Below are positions 52,899 through 61,594 of a DNA stretch of 64,000 bases, one piece after another. A program made the translations under genes and the position numbers. Below the pieces are notes generated by a model, which was not told the DNA's origin, searched no databases, and was given only the letters and a program-made list of their open reading frames with translations. How positions within the stretch are numbered: the first letter of the stretch is position 1; every line of letters begins with the position of its first letter. The DNA comes from Kaistella montana (lineage in GTDB: Bacteria > Bacteroidota > Bacteroidia > Flavobacteriales > Weeksellaceae): positions 434,001-498,000 of the forward strand of contig NZ_JANFQP010000002.1 in assembly GCF_024436175.1 (NCBI RefSeq), given 5' to 3'.

Positions 52899-52934
52899 CT
52901 TAAAATGTGGTTTTCAAATTTTATCAAATAAATC

Positions 52935-53486
52935 TTATTCGGTATAATTTGCTTTGATGTAATCTTCAACTTTTTGTTTCGCGTAGTGGTAATTGGTTTT
53001 CAATGTTCCCACCGACATATCGAGAATTTTCGAGATTTCTTCGTAAGGCAAATCATCGTAATATCTCATGCTAAAAACCAATTTCTGCTTTTCCGGCAAC
53101 GAATGAATCGCCTTTTGCAACAAAACCTGTATTTCTTCTGCCTCTGCAGAAACATTATCCGCAACCAGATTTTGCAAGTGATGATCGGTTTCTTCATCCG
53201 ATTTTTGCATTCTTTTCGCCTTTTTCAGCTGTTGCAAAGCTTCATTGGTTGCGATTCGGTAAAGCCAAGTGTACAATTGACTGTCTTGCTTAAACTGATG
53301 AAAATTCTGGTACGCTTTAATGAAAGAATCCTGCAACGTATCCTGCGCCAATTCATGGTCTACCACAATTCTTCTGATATGCCAATACAACCTGCTCTGG
53401 TAAGCATCCATCATCTGGCGAACTCCCTTTTCACGGGTTTTTTCGCTAGACATCAGCTCGATAATTTCGCTTTCCTGGATCTTCAT
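52935..53486 (-). CDS. ECF-type RNA polymerase sigma factor, 183 aa
   Basis: Region 2 is visible as DAYQSRLYWHIRRIV and AQDTLQDSFIKAYQNFHQFK, with RIATNEALQQLKKAKR completing it (residues about 25-95). Region 4 is LPEKQKLVFSMRYYDDLPYE near 128-147 and SVGTLKTNYHYAKQKVEDYI near 157. No region 1.1 or 3. ECF factors answer extracytoplasmic signals; the regulon here is unknown. It heads the trio with a putative anti-sigma and a periplasmic helical protein. Confidence 0.92.
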   Translation of the reverse strand: MKIQESEIIELMSSEKTREKGVRQMMDAYQSRLYWHIRRIVVDHELAQDTLQDSFIKAYQNFHQFKQDSQLYTWLYRIATNEALQQLKKAKRMQKSDEETDHHLQNLVADNVSAEAEEIQVLLQKAIHSLPEKQKLVFSMRYYDDLPYEEISKILDMSVGTLKTNYHYAKQKVEDYIKANYTE

Positions 53487-53567
53487 TGAGATGCTTTCGG
53501 GATTTTGATGGTAAATTTACTTAAAAGTTAAATAGGTATTTCAATTTTTAGTCCAAAGCAAAATAAT

Positions 53568-53575
53568 TATCTTTG
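53568..53575 (+). promoter_or_regulatory. -7 box TATCTTTG before the DUF2520 gene
   Basis: Exact -7 match 17 bases before the ATG at 53593; likely drives the three-gene group DUF2520, kdsC-like, maf. Confidence 0.5.
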
Positions 53576-53592
53576 TTAATAATTAAATTTCA

Positions 53593-54345
53593 ATGAAGAT
53601 TGTAATCATCGGGTCCGGCAACGTGGCTTATCATTTGGCAAAAGCTTTTACACAGAAAGAAATCCCAATTTCTCAAGTTTTTGGTCGCAACGAAAGGGCT
53701 TTGAAAGAAATTTCAGAAGAATTTAAAATTCCTTTTTCCACATCAGAAATTGCCCAAGCGGATTTGTATCTGATCTCGGTAAATGATGATTCAGTAGAAA
53801 CTATTTCTGCTAAAATTCTTAATGAAAACGCTTTGGTAGCACACACTTCCGGCTCTTTGCCCAAAGAAATTCTTCAAGGAAATTACCGAAAAGCAAGTTT
53901 TTACCCGCTGCAAACTTTCTCCAAATCGAAGGAACTTCAGTACGAAGAAATTCCGTTTTTTGTAGAAGCTGAAAATGCGGAAGATTTAGAAGTGCTGAGA
54001 AATCTTGCGTTTCAAATTTCGAAAAAAGTAACAGTTTCCGATTATGAAAAAAGAAAATACATTCACCTCACCGCAGTTTTTGCCTGCAATTTTGTTAATC
54101 ATCTTTTTGCGAGAGCTAAAGAAATTTCGGATTCCCAGAATATTCCTTTTGAGTATTTCTTGCCATTAATTGATGAAACCGTTCAAAAAATCCATGAAAT
54201 TGAACCAAAATCTGCCCAAACTGGTCCGGCGGTGAGAAATGACCAAAGAGTTTTGGCGCTTCATGAAGTTTTAATTAAAGATGAAGAACATCTGAAAATT
54301 TACAAAACCATCAACGAATCGATAAAGAAAATGTATGAGCTATAA
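53593..54345 (+). CDS. DUF2520 / Rossmann-fold oxidoreductase-like protein, 250 aa
   Basis: The N-terminus is an NADP-binding Rossmann domain: IVIIGSGNVAYHLAKAF near 3-19 with the G-x-G-x-x pattern. The F420-oxidoreductase-like half continues with LYLISVNDDSVETIS near 56-70 and VAHTSGSLPKEIL near 84. The C-terminal DUF2520 part is helical (HLTAVFACNFVNHLFARAKE). Family members resemble ketopantoate reductase or pyrroline-5-carboxylate reductase, but the substrate is unknown. It overlaps the next gene by 11 bases and so is cotranscribed with it. Confidence 0.87.
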   Translation: MKIVIIGSGNVAYHLAKAFTQKEIPISQVFGRNERALKEISEEFKIPFSTSEIAQADLYLISVNDDSVETISAKILNENALVAHTSGSLPKEILQGNYRKASFYPLQTFSKSKELQYEEIPFFVEAENAEDLEVLRNLAFQISKKVTVSDYEKRKYIHLTAVFACNFVNHLFARAKEISDSQNIPFEYFLPLIDETVQKIHEIEPKSAQTGPAVRNDQRVLALHEVLIKDEEHLKIYKTINESIKKMYEL

Positions 54346-54853
54346 ATTAAAATTAAAAAACATAAAAGCCTTTGTATTCGATGTAGACGGGGTTTTCACC
54401 GACGGAAGCGTTTATCTAATGCCGGACAAAAGCATGTGCCGCGTGATGAATGTTTTGGACGGTTACGCCGTGGTAAAAGCCGTGAAAAATGATTACAAAA
54501 TCTGCGTGATCACCGGTGGCGACGATCCTGCGGTCAGAAACCGAATCAATTATCTTGGAATTACGGAATATCACGCCAAAATCTCAGATAAAATGGTGAA
54601 ATACGAAGAATTCAAACAAAAATATGGACTTCTTGATGATGAAATTTTGACGATGGGCGACGATTTACCGGACATCAAAATGATGAAAGCTTCCGGAATT
54701 TCAACTTGTCCGAAAAATTCCGTTCCGGAAGTGAAAGCCATTTCAGCATATATTTCCCCAATCGAAGGTGGAAAAGGTGCCGTTCGCGACGTCATCGAAC
54801 AAGTAATGAAAGTTCAAGGAAAATGGCTGGAAGATGACACCAGAAGCACTTAA
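54335..54853 (+). CDS. KdsC-like HAD phosphatase, 172 aa
   Basis: The C0-type HAD fold of KDO-8-phosphate phosphatase is clear: nucleophile Asp in FVFDVDGVFTDGSVY near 13-27, ITGGDDPAVRNR near 54-65 (motif II) and GDDLPDIKMMKASGI near 109-123 (motif IV). Length fits KdsC (about 170-190). KdsC removes phosphate from KDO-8-P for lipopolysaccharide. Related C0 enzymes act on other sugar phosphates, so the substrate is likely but not certain. It overlaps the DUF2520 gene and precedes maf by 6 bases. Confidence 0.85.
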   Translation: MSYKLKLKNIKAFVFDVDGVFTDGSVYLMPDKSMCRVMNVLDGYAVVKAVKNDYKICVITGGDDPAVRNRINYLGITEYHAKISDKMVKYEEFKQKYGLLDDEILTMGDDLPDIKMMKASGISTCPKNSVPEVKAISAYISPIEGGKGAVRDVIEQVMKVQGKWLEDDTRST

Positions 54854-54859
54854 AATTTA

Positions 54860-55420
54860 ATGATGAAAATATTACTAGCCTCCAATTCACCAAGAAGAAA
54901 AGAACTTTTAACCAGCTTAAACCTTGAATTTGAAACGGTAAAAGTCGATTGTGATGAAATTTATCCTGAAGATTTAGAAGTAGAAAAAATCGCGGAATAC
55001 CTTTCTGAACTGAAATCGAATGCCTATCAAAATCTGGCAGAAAACGAAATCCTAATCACCGCAGATACGATTGTTGCGATAGAAAACGAAATTCTCGGAA
55101 AACCAAAAGACGAAAACGACGCCAAAGAAATGCTTCGCAAACTTTCGGGAAAAACGCATCAAGTTCTCACAGGAATCACGCTTCGAAGCACGAAAAAAAC
55201 TGTTTCCGTGACCGATATTGCGCAAGTAGAAACCGATATTTTGACGGAAGAAGAAATCAGCGACTATATCAACCGTTGCAAACCTTTCGATAAAGCCGGA
55301 AGCTACGGCGTTCAGGAATGGTTCGGAATGGCAAAAATCAAGAAAATAAACGGGAGTTTTTATACGATTATGGGACTTCCTACCCATTTGGTTTATGCGC
55401 TGTTAAAAGATTTTCAATAA
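54860..55420 (+). CDS. maf: Maf-like nucleotide pyrophosphatase, 186 aa
   Basis: Maf proteins hydrolyse dTTP/UTP or modified nucleotides and are tied to cell-division arrest. The family start LASNSPRRKELLTSLNLEFE near 6-25 is clear, with the central ADTIVAIENEILGKPKDEND near 68-87 and RKLSGKTHQVLTGI near 92. The YhdE subfamily (dTTP/UTP) is suggested by the GKPKDEND region but not proved. Two ATG codons (54860, 54863) fit. Last gene of the group; 90 bases separate it from the PorW-like gene. Confidence 0.93.
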   Translation: MMKILLASNSPRRKELLTSLNLEFETVKVDCDEIYPEDLEVEKIAEYLSELKSNAYQNLAENEILITADTIVAIENEILGKPKDENDAKEMLRKLSGKTHQVLTGITLRSTKKTVSVTDIAQVETDILTEEEISDYINRCKPFDKAGSYGVQEWFGMAKIKKINGSFYTIMGLPTHLVYALLKDFQ

Positions 55421-55510
55421 ATAAAGGGTGAAACTAAAAATTCTTTATTTTTACAAAAATTAATCAGCAATTTTATACTAAAATGCCGATTTACAAGTTA
55501 TTATCAAATA

Positions 55511-58018
55511 ATGAAAAAAACCATCTACTTTCTTTTAGCAATCACCGTTTTCAACTCCTGTTCTACAAGGAAAAAGAACAACGATTCTACCTTTATGAAA
55601 GGATTTTTCTCCTATTATAACACGCTTTTCAACAGCAAAGATGCCCTGCAAACCGAGCTGAAAAACCGCGATCAAGCGCATCAAGACAATTTTTATGCGC
55701 CTTATATTCAGCTTTTAACTTATGATGAGCAACCTTTGGGAACCGATTTGCAATCGAGCGGAATGTTTGGTGACGATCCAGTTCCGGGAAACCAAGGTTC
55801 GAATGGTCCAGGTGTTCCGGGTGCTCCAGGAAGAAATAATTCCGATGCCGGCGTAAAAGCAGGTGCTTCGATTCTTGAAATTTCTGAGGCTAAAGCATTG
55901 AAAGCCATCTCAAAATATTCGGTAATGAAAGGTGGCGACGAAAAAAACAAAAAGATTTTCGATGCCCATATTTTGCTCGCGCAAGCTAGAATTTATAACA
56001 ACAAACCTTTGGAAGCTTTGGACGGATTAAATTATATTTTTTCGAACATGAAAAAAGATAAACGACTTCCATTGGCTAAAATTTATCAAGGTTTGGCTTA
56101 CTCAAAAATGGTAGATTTCCCAAGAGCAGAAGAGGTTTTCGCTGAAGTAAAAAAAGATAAAGTTAAGAAAGATTATCAGAAATTGCTCAGTCTTTATTAC
56201 TCTGAAATGCTTTTGAAATCAGGAAAAAAGGAAGCAGCAATTACTGAACTCGAAGATGCGTATGCACTGAATAAAAACAGAAAACTAAGAAGCAGAATTG
56301 CTTTTTTAAGAGGTCAAATTCTAGCCAATTTGGGAAAAAATGAAGAAGCGAGAGAAAGCTTTGTTTCGGCTTACAAAAACGCCAATAATTTCGAATTTGA
56401 AGTAAAATCGCAAATCGAAATCGCCAAAACCTTCAATGGAAAAGACGATTACGAAGGTGCAAAAGAATACATCGAAAAAATCAGCAAAAAAGGAACTTAC
56501 ACTTCCCGAAAAAATGAATTCTACTACGCATTGGGTTTAATGGCTGATAAAGCCGGTAAAAAAGACGAAGCCAAAGCATTTTATGTCCAATCATTGAAGG
56601 AAAAAATGTCGGATCCGCAAATTCGTGGACTTGATTATTACGAAATTGGAAAGGATTTTTTCGAAGAAAGCGATTACCTTTCGGCCGGTGCTTACTACGA
56701 TTCCGCATTGGCGGTGATGACTTATCAACCCTCAAAAATTCTTTTGGAAGAGAAATCAGCCAACATCAAACAGGTTTCTGCCAATTATTATTTAATCAAG
56801 AAAAATGACAGTATTTTGGCATTAACGAAAATGCCGGAAGCGGAAAAAATCACCTATTTCACCAAACATATTGAAGCCATAAAAGCAAAAGAAGCGAAGG
56901 AAGAACTCGAGCGAAAAAGAAACGAAAGAAACAAAGGTTTCGATACCGGAGATTATTCTTCCAACTCGATTTTTGCCAATAACGAAAGTGGTTTTCAGGA
57001 ATTAGGATCTACGAAAGGAGGTTTCTATTTTGCTAATTTGAGCACAGTTGCCAAAGGTGAAGCCAGCTTCAAACAAATCTGGGGAAACCGAAGTTTAAGC
57101 GACAATTGGCGTACTTCCGCGCGAAGCAATTCCATTGAAGATTTGAAAAATGAAGCGATGGGAATCACCTCTGCGCCCGATCCGCGTAGATTGGAACCAA
57201 GTTTCTATATTGAAAAAATTCCTACCAAAACCGAAGAAATTCTGGCGCTGAAAAAAGCCCGCGATACCGCAAGTTTAGGACTCGGAAGAATGTATGAAAA
57301 CTTCTTTTCCGATACGCCGCTTGCCACCAAAACGTTGTACGATCTCGTCGATACGAATCCTGAAGAGGAAACCAAATTGCAAGCTTTGTACAGTATTTTT
57401 GCCTTTAATTATGAAGAAAATCCAGCAGCCGGCGAAAGAGCTAAACAGATGATTCTCACCGAATTTCCTTACACTTCGTATGCCGAATTTGTGAAAAATC
57501 CTAAAAATAATGCTTTCAACAAATCATCTGAAGAAGTGGAAAAAACTTACACCGAAGCTTTCGATTTGTACAGCAAAGAAAAATATGCCGAAAGTAAAGC
57601 TTTGATCGAAAGTGCTTTAGAGAAATATCCGAAAGATGCGCTCGTTCCGAAATTCGCTTTATTAAATGCCTTTAATTCCGGAAAAATAGCAGGAAAGGAG
57701 ATCATGATTTTGCAACTTGAACAAATTGCGCTGAACTATTCCAGAACGCTAGAAGGGGAAAAAGCCAAAGAAATGCTGAAATACCTGAAAAGTGATTTGG
57801 TAATGGAAATAACCGACGAAAATGGCAATAAAAACCCATCTTCCGGACCGGGAAAACCACAAATTCAGGACGACGACGCGGCTCCTTCGCCGACACGGGT
57901 TCAGGACGAAACCATCAACCTTTCGACGCCGCCACAAAGTCCAAACAACGATGCTACACCACCACAAAGAAGACCTGGAAAAGGTTTGCAAGTGGGAAAC
58001 CCAACTCAAAAACAATAA
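55511..58018 (+). CDS. porW: PorW/SprE-like TPR lipoprotein of the type IX secretion system, 835 aa
   Basis: The signal peptide has a lipobox ending at Cys17 (VFNSC), then STFMKGFFSYYNTLFNSKDA, a start typical of SprE/PorW (STKKN..NxxYNxLFNG-like). Most of the chain is TPR units (for example AEEVFAEVKKDKVKKDYQKL and EEARESFVSAYKNANNFEFE). Unusual parts are a Gly/Pro-rich insert near residues 91-118 (GSNGPGVPGAPGRNNS) and a Pro/Gln-rich tail. In Flavobacteria SprE links the T9SS to gliding; in Porphyromonas PorW joins the PorK/N rings to the Sov channel. Assignment is by pattern; no other T9SS gene is in the window. Confidence 0.78.
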   Translation: MKKTIYFLLAITVFNSCSTRKKNNDSTFMKGFFSYYNTLFNSKDALQTELKNRDQAHQDNFYAPYIQLLTYDEQPLGTDLQSSGMFGDDPVPGNQGSNGPGVPGAPGRNNSDAGVKAGASILEISEAKALKAISKYSVMKGGDEKNKKIFDAHILLAQARIYNNKPLEALDGLNYIFSNMKKDKRLPLAKIYQGLAYSKMVDFPRAEEVFAEVKKDKVKKDYQKLLSLYYSEMLLKSGKKEAAITELEDAYALNKNRKLRSRIAFLRGQILANLGKNEEARESFVSAYKNANNFEFEVKSQIEIAKTFNGKDDYEGAKEYIEKISKKGTYTSRKNEFYYALGLMADKAGKKDEAKAFYVQSLKEKMSDPQIRGLDYYEIGKDFFEESDYLSAGAYYDSALAVMTYQPSKILLEEKSANIKQVSANYYLIKKNDSILALTKMPEAEKITYFTKHIEAIKAKEAKEELERKRNERNKGFDTGDYSSNSIFANNESGFQELGSTKGGFYFANLSTVAKGEASFKQIWGNRSLSDNWRTSARSNSIEDLKNEAMGITSAPDPRRLEPSFYIEKIPTKTEEILALKKARDTASLGLGRMYENFFSDTPLATKTLYDLVDTNPEEETKLQALYSIFAFNYEENPAAGERAKQMILTEFPYTSYAEFVKNPKNNAFNKSSEEVEKTYTEAFDLYSKEKYAESKALIESALEKYPKDALVPKFALLNAFNSGKIAGKEIMILQLEQIALNYSRTLEGEKAKEMLKYLKSDLVMEITDENGNKNPSSGPGKPQIQDDDAAPSPTRVQDETINLSTPPQSPNNDATPPQRRPGKGLQVGNPTQKQ

Positions 58019-58048
58019 AAAAAAGCGAAGTTTTTTCTTCGCTTTTTT
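58019..58048. terminator. Terminator after the PorW-like gene
   Basis: AAAAAAGCGAAG (58019-58030) and CTTCGCTTTTTT (58037-58048) form a 12-bp stem with a T6 loop. It also serves the convergent tsaB gene. Confidence 0.85.
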
Positions 58049-58061
58049 CGTTTTTTAACTC

Positions 58062-58739
58062 TTATGGTTTGCTTTTCTTCTTTACGCCTTGAAATTCTTT
58101 CAGATAAAAAGGTTCGAAATAAGCGACATCTTCAAAATCTTGATGATTGAATTTCTCCACCGATTTCTTAATTAAAAATTTCGCGGAAGGGTAGATGTTC
58201 GCATGAAATTCAGCATTTGGAAGTTGCAAAATTTCTTTCGCTTTTGCAGCACCATCGCCCACGAAAACTACTTTTTTATTCTTAAACTCCTGAAAAGAGG
58301 TTTCATCTAAGATTTTCGCTTCGGTTTCAGAGAGCATTTCTCCTGTTTTCCCGTTGAAAACGGCAGTATAAACCTCCATTCTTCTTGCATCGAGCAATGG
58401 AATCACAAAATCGAATTCGCGGTTTAAAAACGGCTCTATCATCGTCTCCATAGAATTTACGGCAATCAAAGGAATTTTCAGTCCGTAGCAAAACCCTTTT
58501 GCGGCAGATGAACCAATGCGCAAACCGGTGTAGGAACCCGGTCCCATTCCCAAAGAAACGGCATTTAAATCATGAAGCGAAATTTCAGCGCCTTCCAAAG
58601 CCCATTCCACAAAGGTGTGAAGACTTTCGGATTGTTTGTAATTTTCTGAAACTTCTTCGCACAAACAAAGCAATTCTTCGCCATCAGAAATGGCAACGGA
58701 ACAGTTTTTCGACGAGGTTTCGATGTGGAGGATTTTCAT
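58062..58739 (-). CDS. tsaB: tRNA threonylcarbamoyladenosine biosynthesis protein TsaB, 225 aa
   Basis: TsaB (YeaZ) is a non-catalytic ASKHA-fold partner of TsaD in t6A37 modification of tRNA. The N-terminal ILHIETSSKNCSVAI-like segment, the LGMGPGSYTGLRIGSSAAKG motif near 64-83 and LLDARRMEVYTA near 116 are diagnostic. Length is normal. The -7 box lies only 4 bases before the ATG. The SDR gene follows upstream on the same strand with its own separate start. Confidence 0.94.
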   Translation of the reverse strand: MKILHIETSSKNCSVAISDGEELLCLCEEVSENYKQSESLHTFVEWALEGAEISLHDLNAVSLGMGPGSYTGLRIGSSAAKGFCYGLKIPLIAVNSMETMIEPFLNREFDFVIPLLDARRMEVYTAVFNGKTGEMLSETEAKILDETSFQEFKNKKVVFVGDGAAKAKEILQLPNAEFHANIYPSAKFLIKKSVEKFNHQDFEDVAYFEPFYLKEFQGVKKKSKP

Positions 58740-58743
58740 TCTG

Positions 58744-58751
58744 CAAATTTA
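58744..58751 (-). promoter_or_regulatory. -7 box TAAATTTG abutting the tsaB start
   Basis: On the minus strand the box ends 4 bases before the ATG at 58739; a TTTG 16 bases further upstream (58768-58771) could serve as -33. Confidence 0.5.
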
Positions 58752-58790
58752 GGAATTCAAAAACGATCAAATCATTGATGAAATGTTTTT

Positions 58791-59543
58791 TTACAAATTT
58801 TTATAAACCGTTCTCGGTTCACTTTGCGCACTTGGATAAATCGTTAAATCTGAAATGGCAACATGTTTCGGAGCATTAATACAATAGGAAATTGCATCGG
58901 CTATATCTTTCGCTTCCAAAGCTTTATAACCTTGATAGACGGTATTTGCACGCTCTTCATCGCCTTTGAAACGAACTTTTGAAAAATCGGTTTCCACCAA
59001 ACCGGGTTGAATATTGGTGACTTTTATTCCAAATTCGGTGAGTTCCAGGCGCATTCCGTCGGAAATCACATCCACAGCTTTTTTCGAAGCGCAATAAACC
59101 ACGCCGTTCGCATAAGTTTGTCTGGCCGCAACGGAAGAAATATTCACAATATGCCCTGAATTTTGGGCTTTCATTCCGGGAATAATGAGTTTAGAAACAT
59201 ACAAAAGTCCTTTCACATTTCCATCCATCATCGCATCCCAATCTTCGATATTTCCTTCAGAAAGTGGCTCTAAACCATGCGCATTTCCGGCATTATTAAT
59301 GAGAATATCGATGTTTTTGAAACTTTCAGGAAGGGAAAGAATTGCTTTTTCTACTTCGCTGAAAATTCTTTGGTCGAAACTTAAAGTATAAACTTCGGTC
59401 AACTGAGAAAGTTCGGCTTTTAATTCTTCTAATACTTCGGTTCGTCGTCCGCAAATAATAAGTTTAAAACCTTGATTAGCAAGCAATTTTGAGGTTGCTT
59501 TTCCGATTCCGGAAGTAGCTCCGGTGATAAGTGCTGTTTTCAT
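58791..59543 (-). CDS. Short-chain dehydrogenase/reductase (YdfG-like), 250 aa
   Basis: The SDR signature is complete: NADP-binding TGATSGIGKATS near 7-18, the NNAG motif in ILINNAGNAHG near 85-95, and the catalytic Ser-Tyr-Lys in NISSVAARQTYANGVVYCAS near 136-155 followed by KK. The Arg after the first beta-turn (GRRTE) favours NADP. The overall form matches YdfG-type 3-hydroxy acid dehydrogenases; the substrate cannot be told. It is one of a run of minus-strand genes; the gap to tsaB is 51 bases. Confidence 0.9.
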   Translation of the reverse strand: MKTALITGATSGIGKATSKLLANQGFKLIICGRRTEVLEELKAELSQLTEVYTLSFDQRIFSEVEKAILSLPESFKNIDILINNAGNAHGLEPLSEGNIEDWDAMMDGNVKGLLYVSKLIIPGMKAQNSGHIVNISSVAARQTYANGVVYCASKKAVDVISDGMRLELTEFGIKVTNIQPGLVETDFSKVRFKGDEERANTVYQGYKALEAKDIADAISYCINAPKHVAISDLTIYPSAQSEPRTVYKNL

Positions 59544-59567
59544 ATCTTAAAAAGAAAATTGTATTAT

Positions 59568-59939
59568 TTATTGAGCATCAAAGCTCTGAAAAGCGTCTTC
59601 AATATGGGTAATTTGCATCACACCGTCCGAATCGGGAACAATCGTGATGATATCGAAACGGACTTCTTTGTCGATGTTTCTTTCTCTCATGAAAAAATCG
59701 GCGCACGAAACGATTGATTTTATTTTCCCTTTGGTGACGGCTTCTTGTGGTTCAATCACCGTGGTATAACTGCGCGCTTTCACTTCAGCGACGATGATCA
59801 TTTCATGAAATTCGGCAACGATATCGATCTCCAATTTCTGGAAATGAAAATTTCTTGCGAGAATTTTATAGCCTTTTTTAACTAAAAATTCTGCGGCCAA
59901 ATCTTCTGCCAACTTCCCGAAATCGTTGTGATCTGCCAT
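59568..59939 (-). CDS. YraN / UPF0102 endonuclease-like protein, 123 aa
   Basis: YraN proteins share the PD-(D/E)xK fold of Holliday junction nucleases. The motif is visible as FGKLAEDLAAEFLVKKGYKI near 7-26, then EIDIVAEFHEMIIVAEVKAR near 37-56. The frame opens 19 codons further upstream within the LD-carboxypeptidase gene; ATG 59939, MADHNDFGK, gives the family start and lies 4 bases after the previous stop. Function remains unproven. Cotranscribed with the LD-carboxypeptidase. Confidence 0.88.
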   Translation of the reverse strand: MADHNDFGKLAEDLAAEFLVKKGYKILARNFHFQKLEIDIVAEFHEMIIVAEVKARSYTTVIEPQEAVTKGKIKSIVSCADFFMRERNIDKEVRFDIITIVPDSDGVMQITHIEDAFQSFDAQ

Positions 59940-59943
59940 TTTA

Positions 59944-60873
59944 TTAGAAATTGATTTCCACTTTTTTATCGGATTTGAAAGAAGCTTTTCCTCCAATAAT
60001 CAGCGGACGATTATCATAAATGTGTCCATTTGGAAACCCGAAAATCACTGGGAAATCGTATTTTTTTATCCTTTCGGAAATAAGTTGATAGGCAAATTCA
60101 TCGAAACTTTCTTCGTAATTTTTGTTGTCTTTTTCGTTGCCTATATTGGTCATTCCACCAACGATTAAACCTTTAATTTGTCTGAAAACTCCCGCCAAAT
60201 CAAGGGAAATCATCATTCGGTCGAGTGCATAATAATTCTCGCCGATGTCTTCGATGAAGAGGATTTTATCTTTAAAATTGAAAGAATAGGGTGTTCCAAG
60301 CAACGCATAGATTAACGCTAAATTTCCTCCAACCAATTCGCCTTCCGCATTTCCATCTTTGTTAAATGGACTTTTTTCGATCCAATATTTGGGCAATTTA
60401 CCTTGTAAAATATCGAAAGTCAGATCATAACTTTCTTCGGTAACTCCGAAACTTGAAGTTTTAATGGTTTGTCCATGAATAGAAGCAAATCCATTTTTAA
60501 GTAAATAACTCTGGATCACGGTATTATCGGAATAACCAATATACCATTTCGGATTTTTTCTGAATTTTGAAAGCCTTAAATTCCTCAACAAATGTTGACA
60601 ACCATAACCTCCTCTGGATGCCCAAATTGCGGAAATTTCATCATCATTGAAAGCCCAATTCATATCGGAAATTCTTTCTTTTTCGGTTCCGGCATAAGAA
60701 TAGCCATTTGAATATTGGGAATAAAGGTGTTTTCCTAAAATAGGTTCATAACCTTTTGATTGAATGAGTTTTAACCCATTTTCCAACTGAGATTCTTCCA
60801 CAGATCCTGCTGGAGAAATGATGGCGATTTTATCACCTTTTTTTAAGCTTTTAGGGAAAATGATATGCTTCAT
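59944..60873 (-). CDS. LD-carboxypeptidase (S66 family), 309 aa
   Basis: The enzyme removes the terminal D-Ala from tetrapeptides of peptidoglycan in recycling. The S66 motifs are present: KGDKIAIISPAGSVEESQLE near 12-31, AIWASRGGYGCQHLLR near 83-98, the nucleophile Ser in WYIGYSDNT near 117, and the Glu of ILFIEDIGENYYALDRM near 208-224. No signal peptide, so cytoplasmic as in LdcA. The ATG shares a base with the stop of the LysE-type gene (TAATG), showing coupling. Confidence 0.92.
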   Translation of the reverse strand: MKHIIFPKSLKKGDKIAIISPAGSVEESQLENGLKLIQSKGYEPILGKHLYSQYSNGYSYAGTEKERISDMNWAFNDDEISAIWASRGGYGCQHLLRNLRLSKFRKNPKWYIGYSDNTVIQSYLLKNGFASIHGQTIKTSSFGVTEESYDLTFDILQGKLPKYWIEKSPFNKDGNAEGELVGGNLALIYALLGTPYSFNFKDKILFIEDIGENYYALDRMMISLDLAGVFRQIKGLIVGGMTNIGNEKDNKNYEESFDEFAYQLISERIKKYDFPVIFGFPNGHIYDNRPLIIGGKASFKSDKKVEINF

Positions 60874-61553
60874 TAATTGCTCATTTTTTGTTCTGTTTTT
60901 TCTGCTTCTTCTAGTTTTCTATCAAATTGATTGAACTTTTTAAAGCTTTGAAGAAAAATAAAAATACTGAAACCAACCAAGATAAAACCTACACCTCTTC
61001 GGATTTGATTGGCCAGTTTTTCAGTGAGTTTGTCGTGAAATTGCTTAGCAAGATAGATTTTAAAAAAATCAATGGAAAGGTAAGTTCCTACAACCAAACT
61101 CATGTACAAAAGAAATTCATCGAGTTTTGGGTAAGCGTTTCTCACGGAAATAACCGTCACCAACCAAAACAACACGACTCCGATATTCAGAATATTAAAG
61201 AAAAAGCCATTGAGAAATGTTTTAACATAATTCTGGTTGATCATTTTTTCTTCTCCAGCGATATGCATTTTGGTTTTGGAAACCACCATATAAATCGCGT
61301 AAATGAGGATAATAAACGCCGTAATTCTATAGAAACCGGGATGTTTATCGATAAGTTGCACCAAATCCGCACTGGCAAAAAAAGCCGCCACAATACAAAC
61401 AATATCTGCAGTAATCACGCCTAAATCCAAAGCAAGCGCATGTTTCGGACCGCGCGAAAAACTGGTTTCGATGAGCAGGAAAAAAATGGGCCCGATAAAG
61501 ACCAAACTAAGCATTATTCCTAAGCCAATTGCGGATAAAATAAGTTCAATCAT
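60873..61553 (-). CDS. LysE family amino-acid exporter-like protein, 226 aa
   Basis: Six hydrophobic segments and the family start LGIMLSLVFIGPIFFLLIETS near residue 11 identify the LysE/RhtB group of amino-acid exporters. The second segment pair is separated by the usual loop with HKxx-like residues (SRGPKHALALDLGVITADIV). The C-terminus is polar (EEAEKTEQKMSN). The exported solute is unknown. It is translationally coupled with the LD-carboxypeptidase gene, which hints at a link with peptidoglycan recycling (inference). Confidence 0.87.
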   Translation of the reverse strand: MIELILSAIGLGIMLSLVFIGPIFFLLIETSFSRGPKHALALDLGVITADIVCIVAAFFASADLVQLIDKHPGFYRITAFIILIYAIYMVVSKTKMHIAGEEKMINQNYVKTFLNGFFFNILNIGVVLFWLVTVISVRNAYPKLDEFLLYMSLVVGTYLSIDFFKIYLAKQFHDKLTEKLANQIRRGVGFILVGFSIFIFLQSFKKFNQFDRKLEEAEKTEQKMSN

Positions 61554-61594
61554 AATTGATAAGATATTAATGAATTGGTTTTGAATGGATGATC

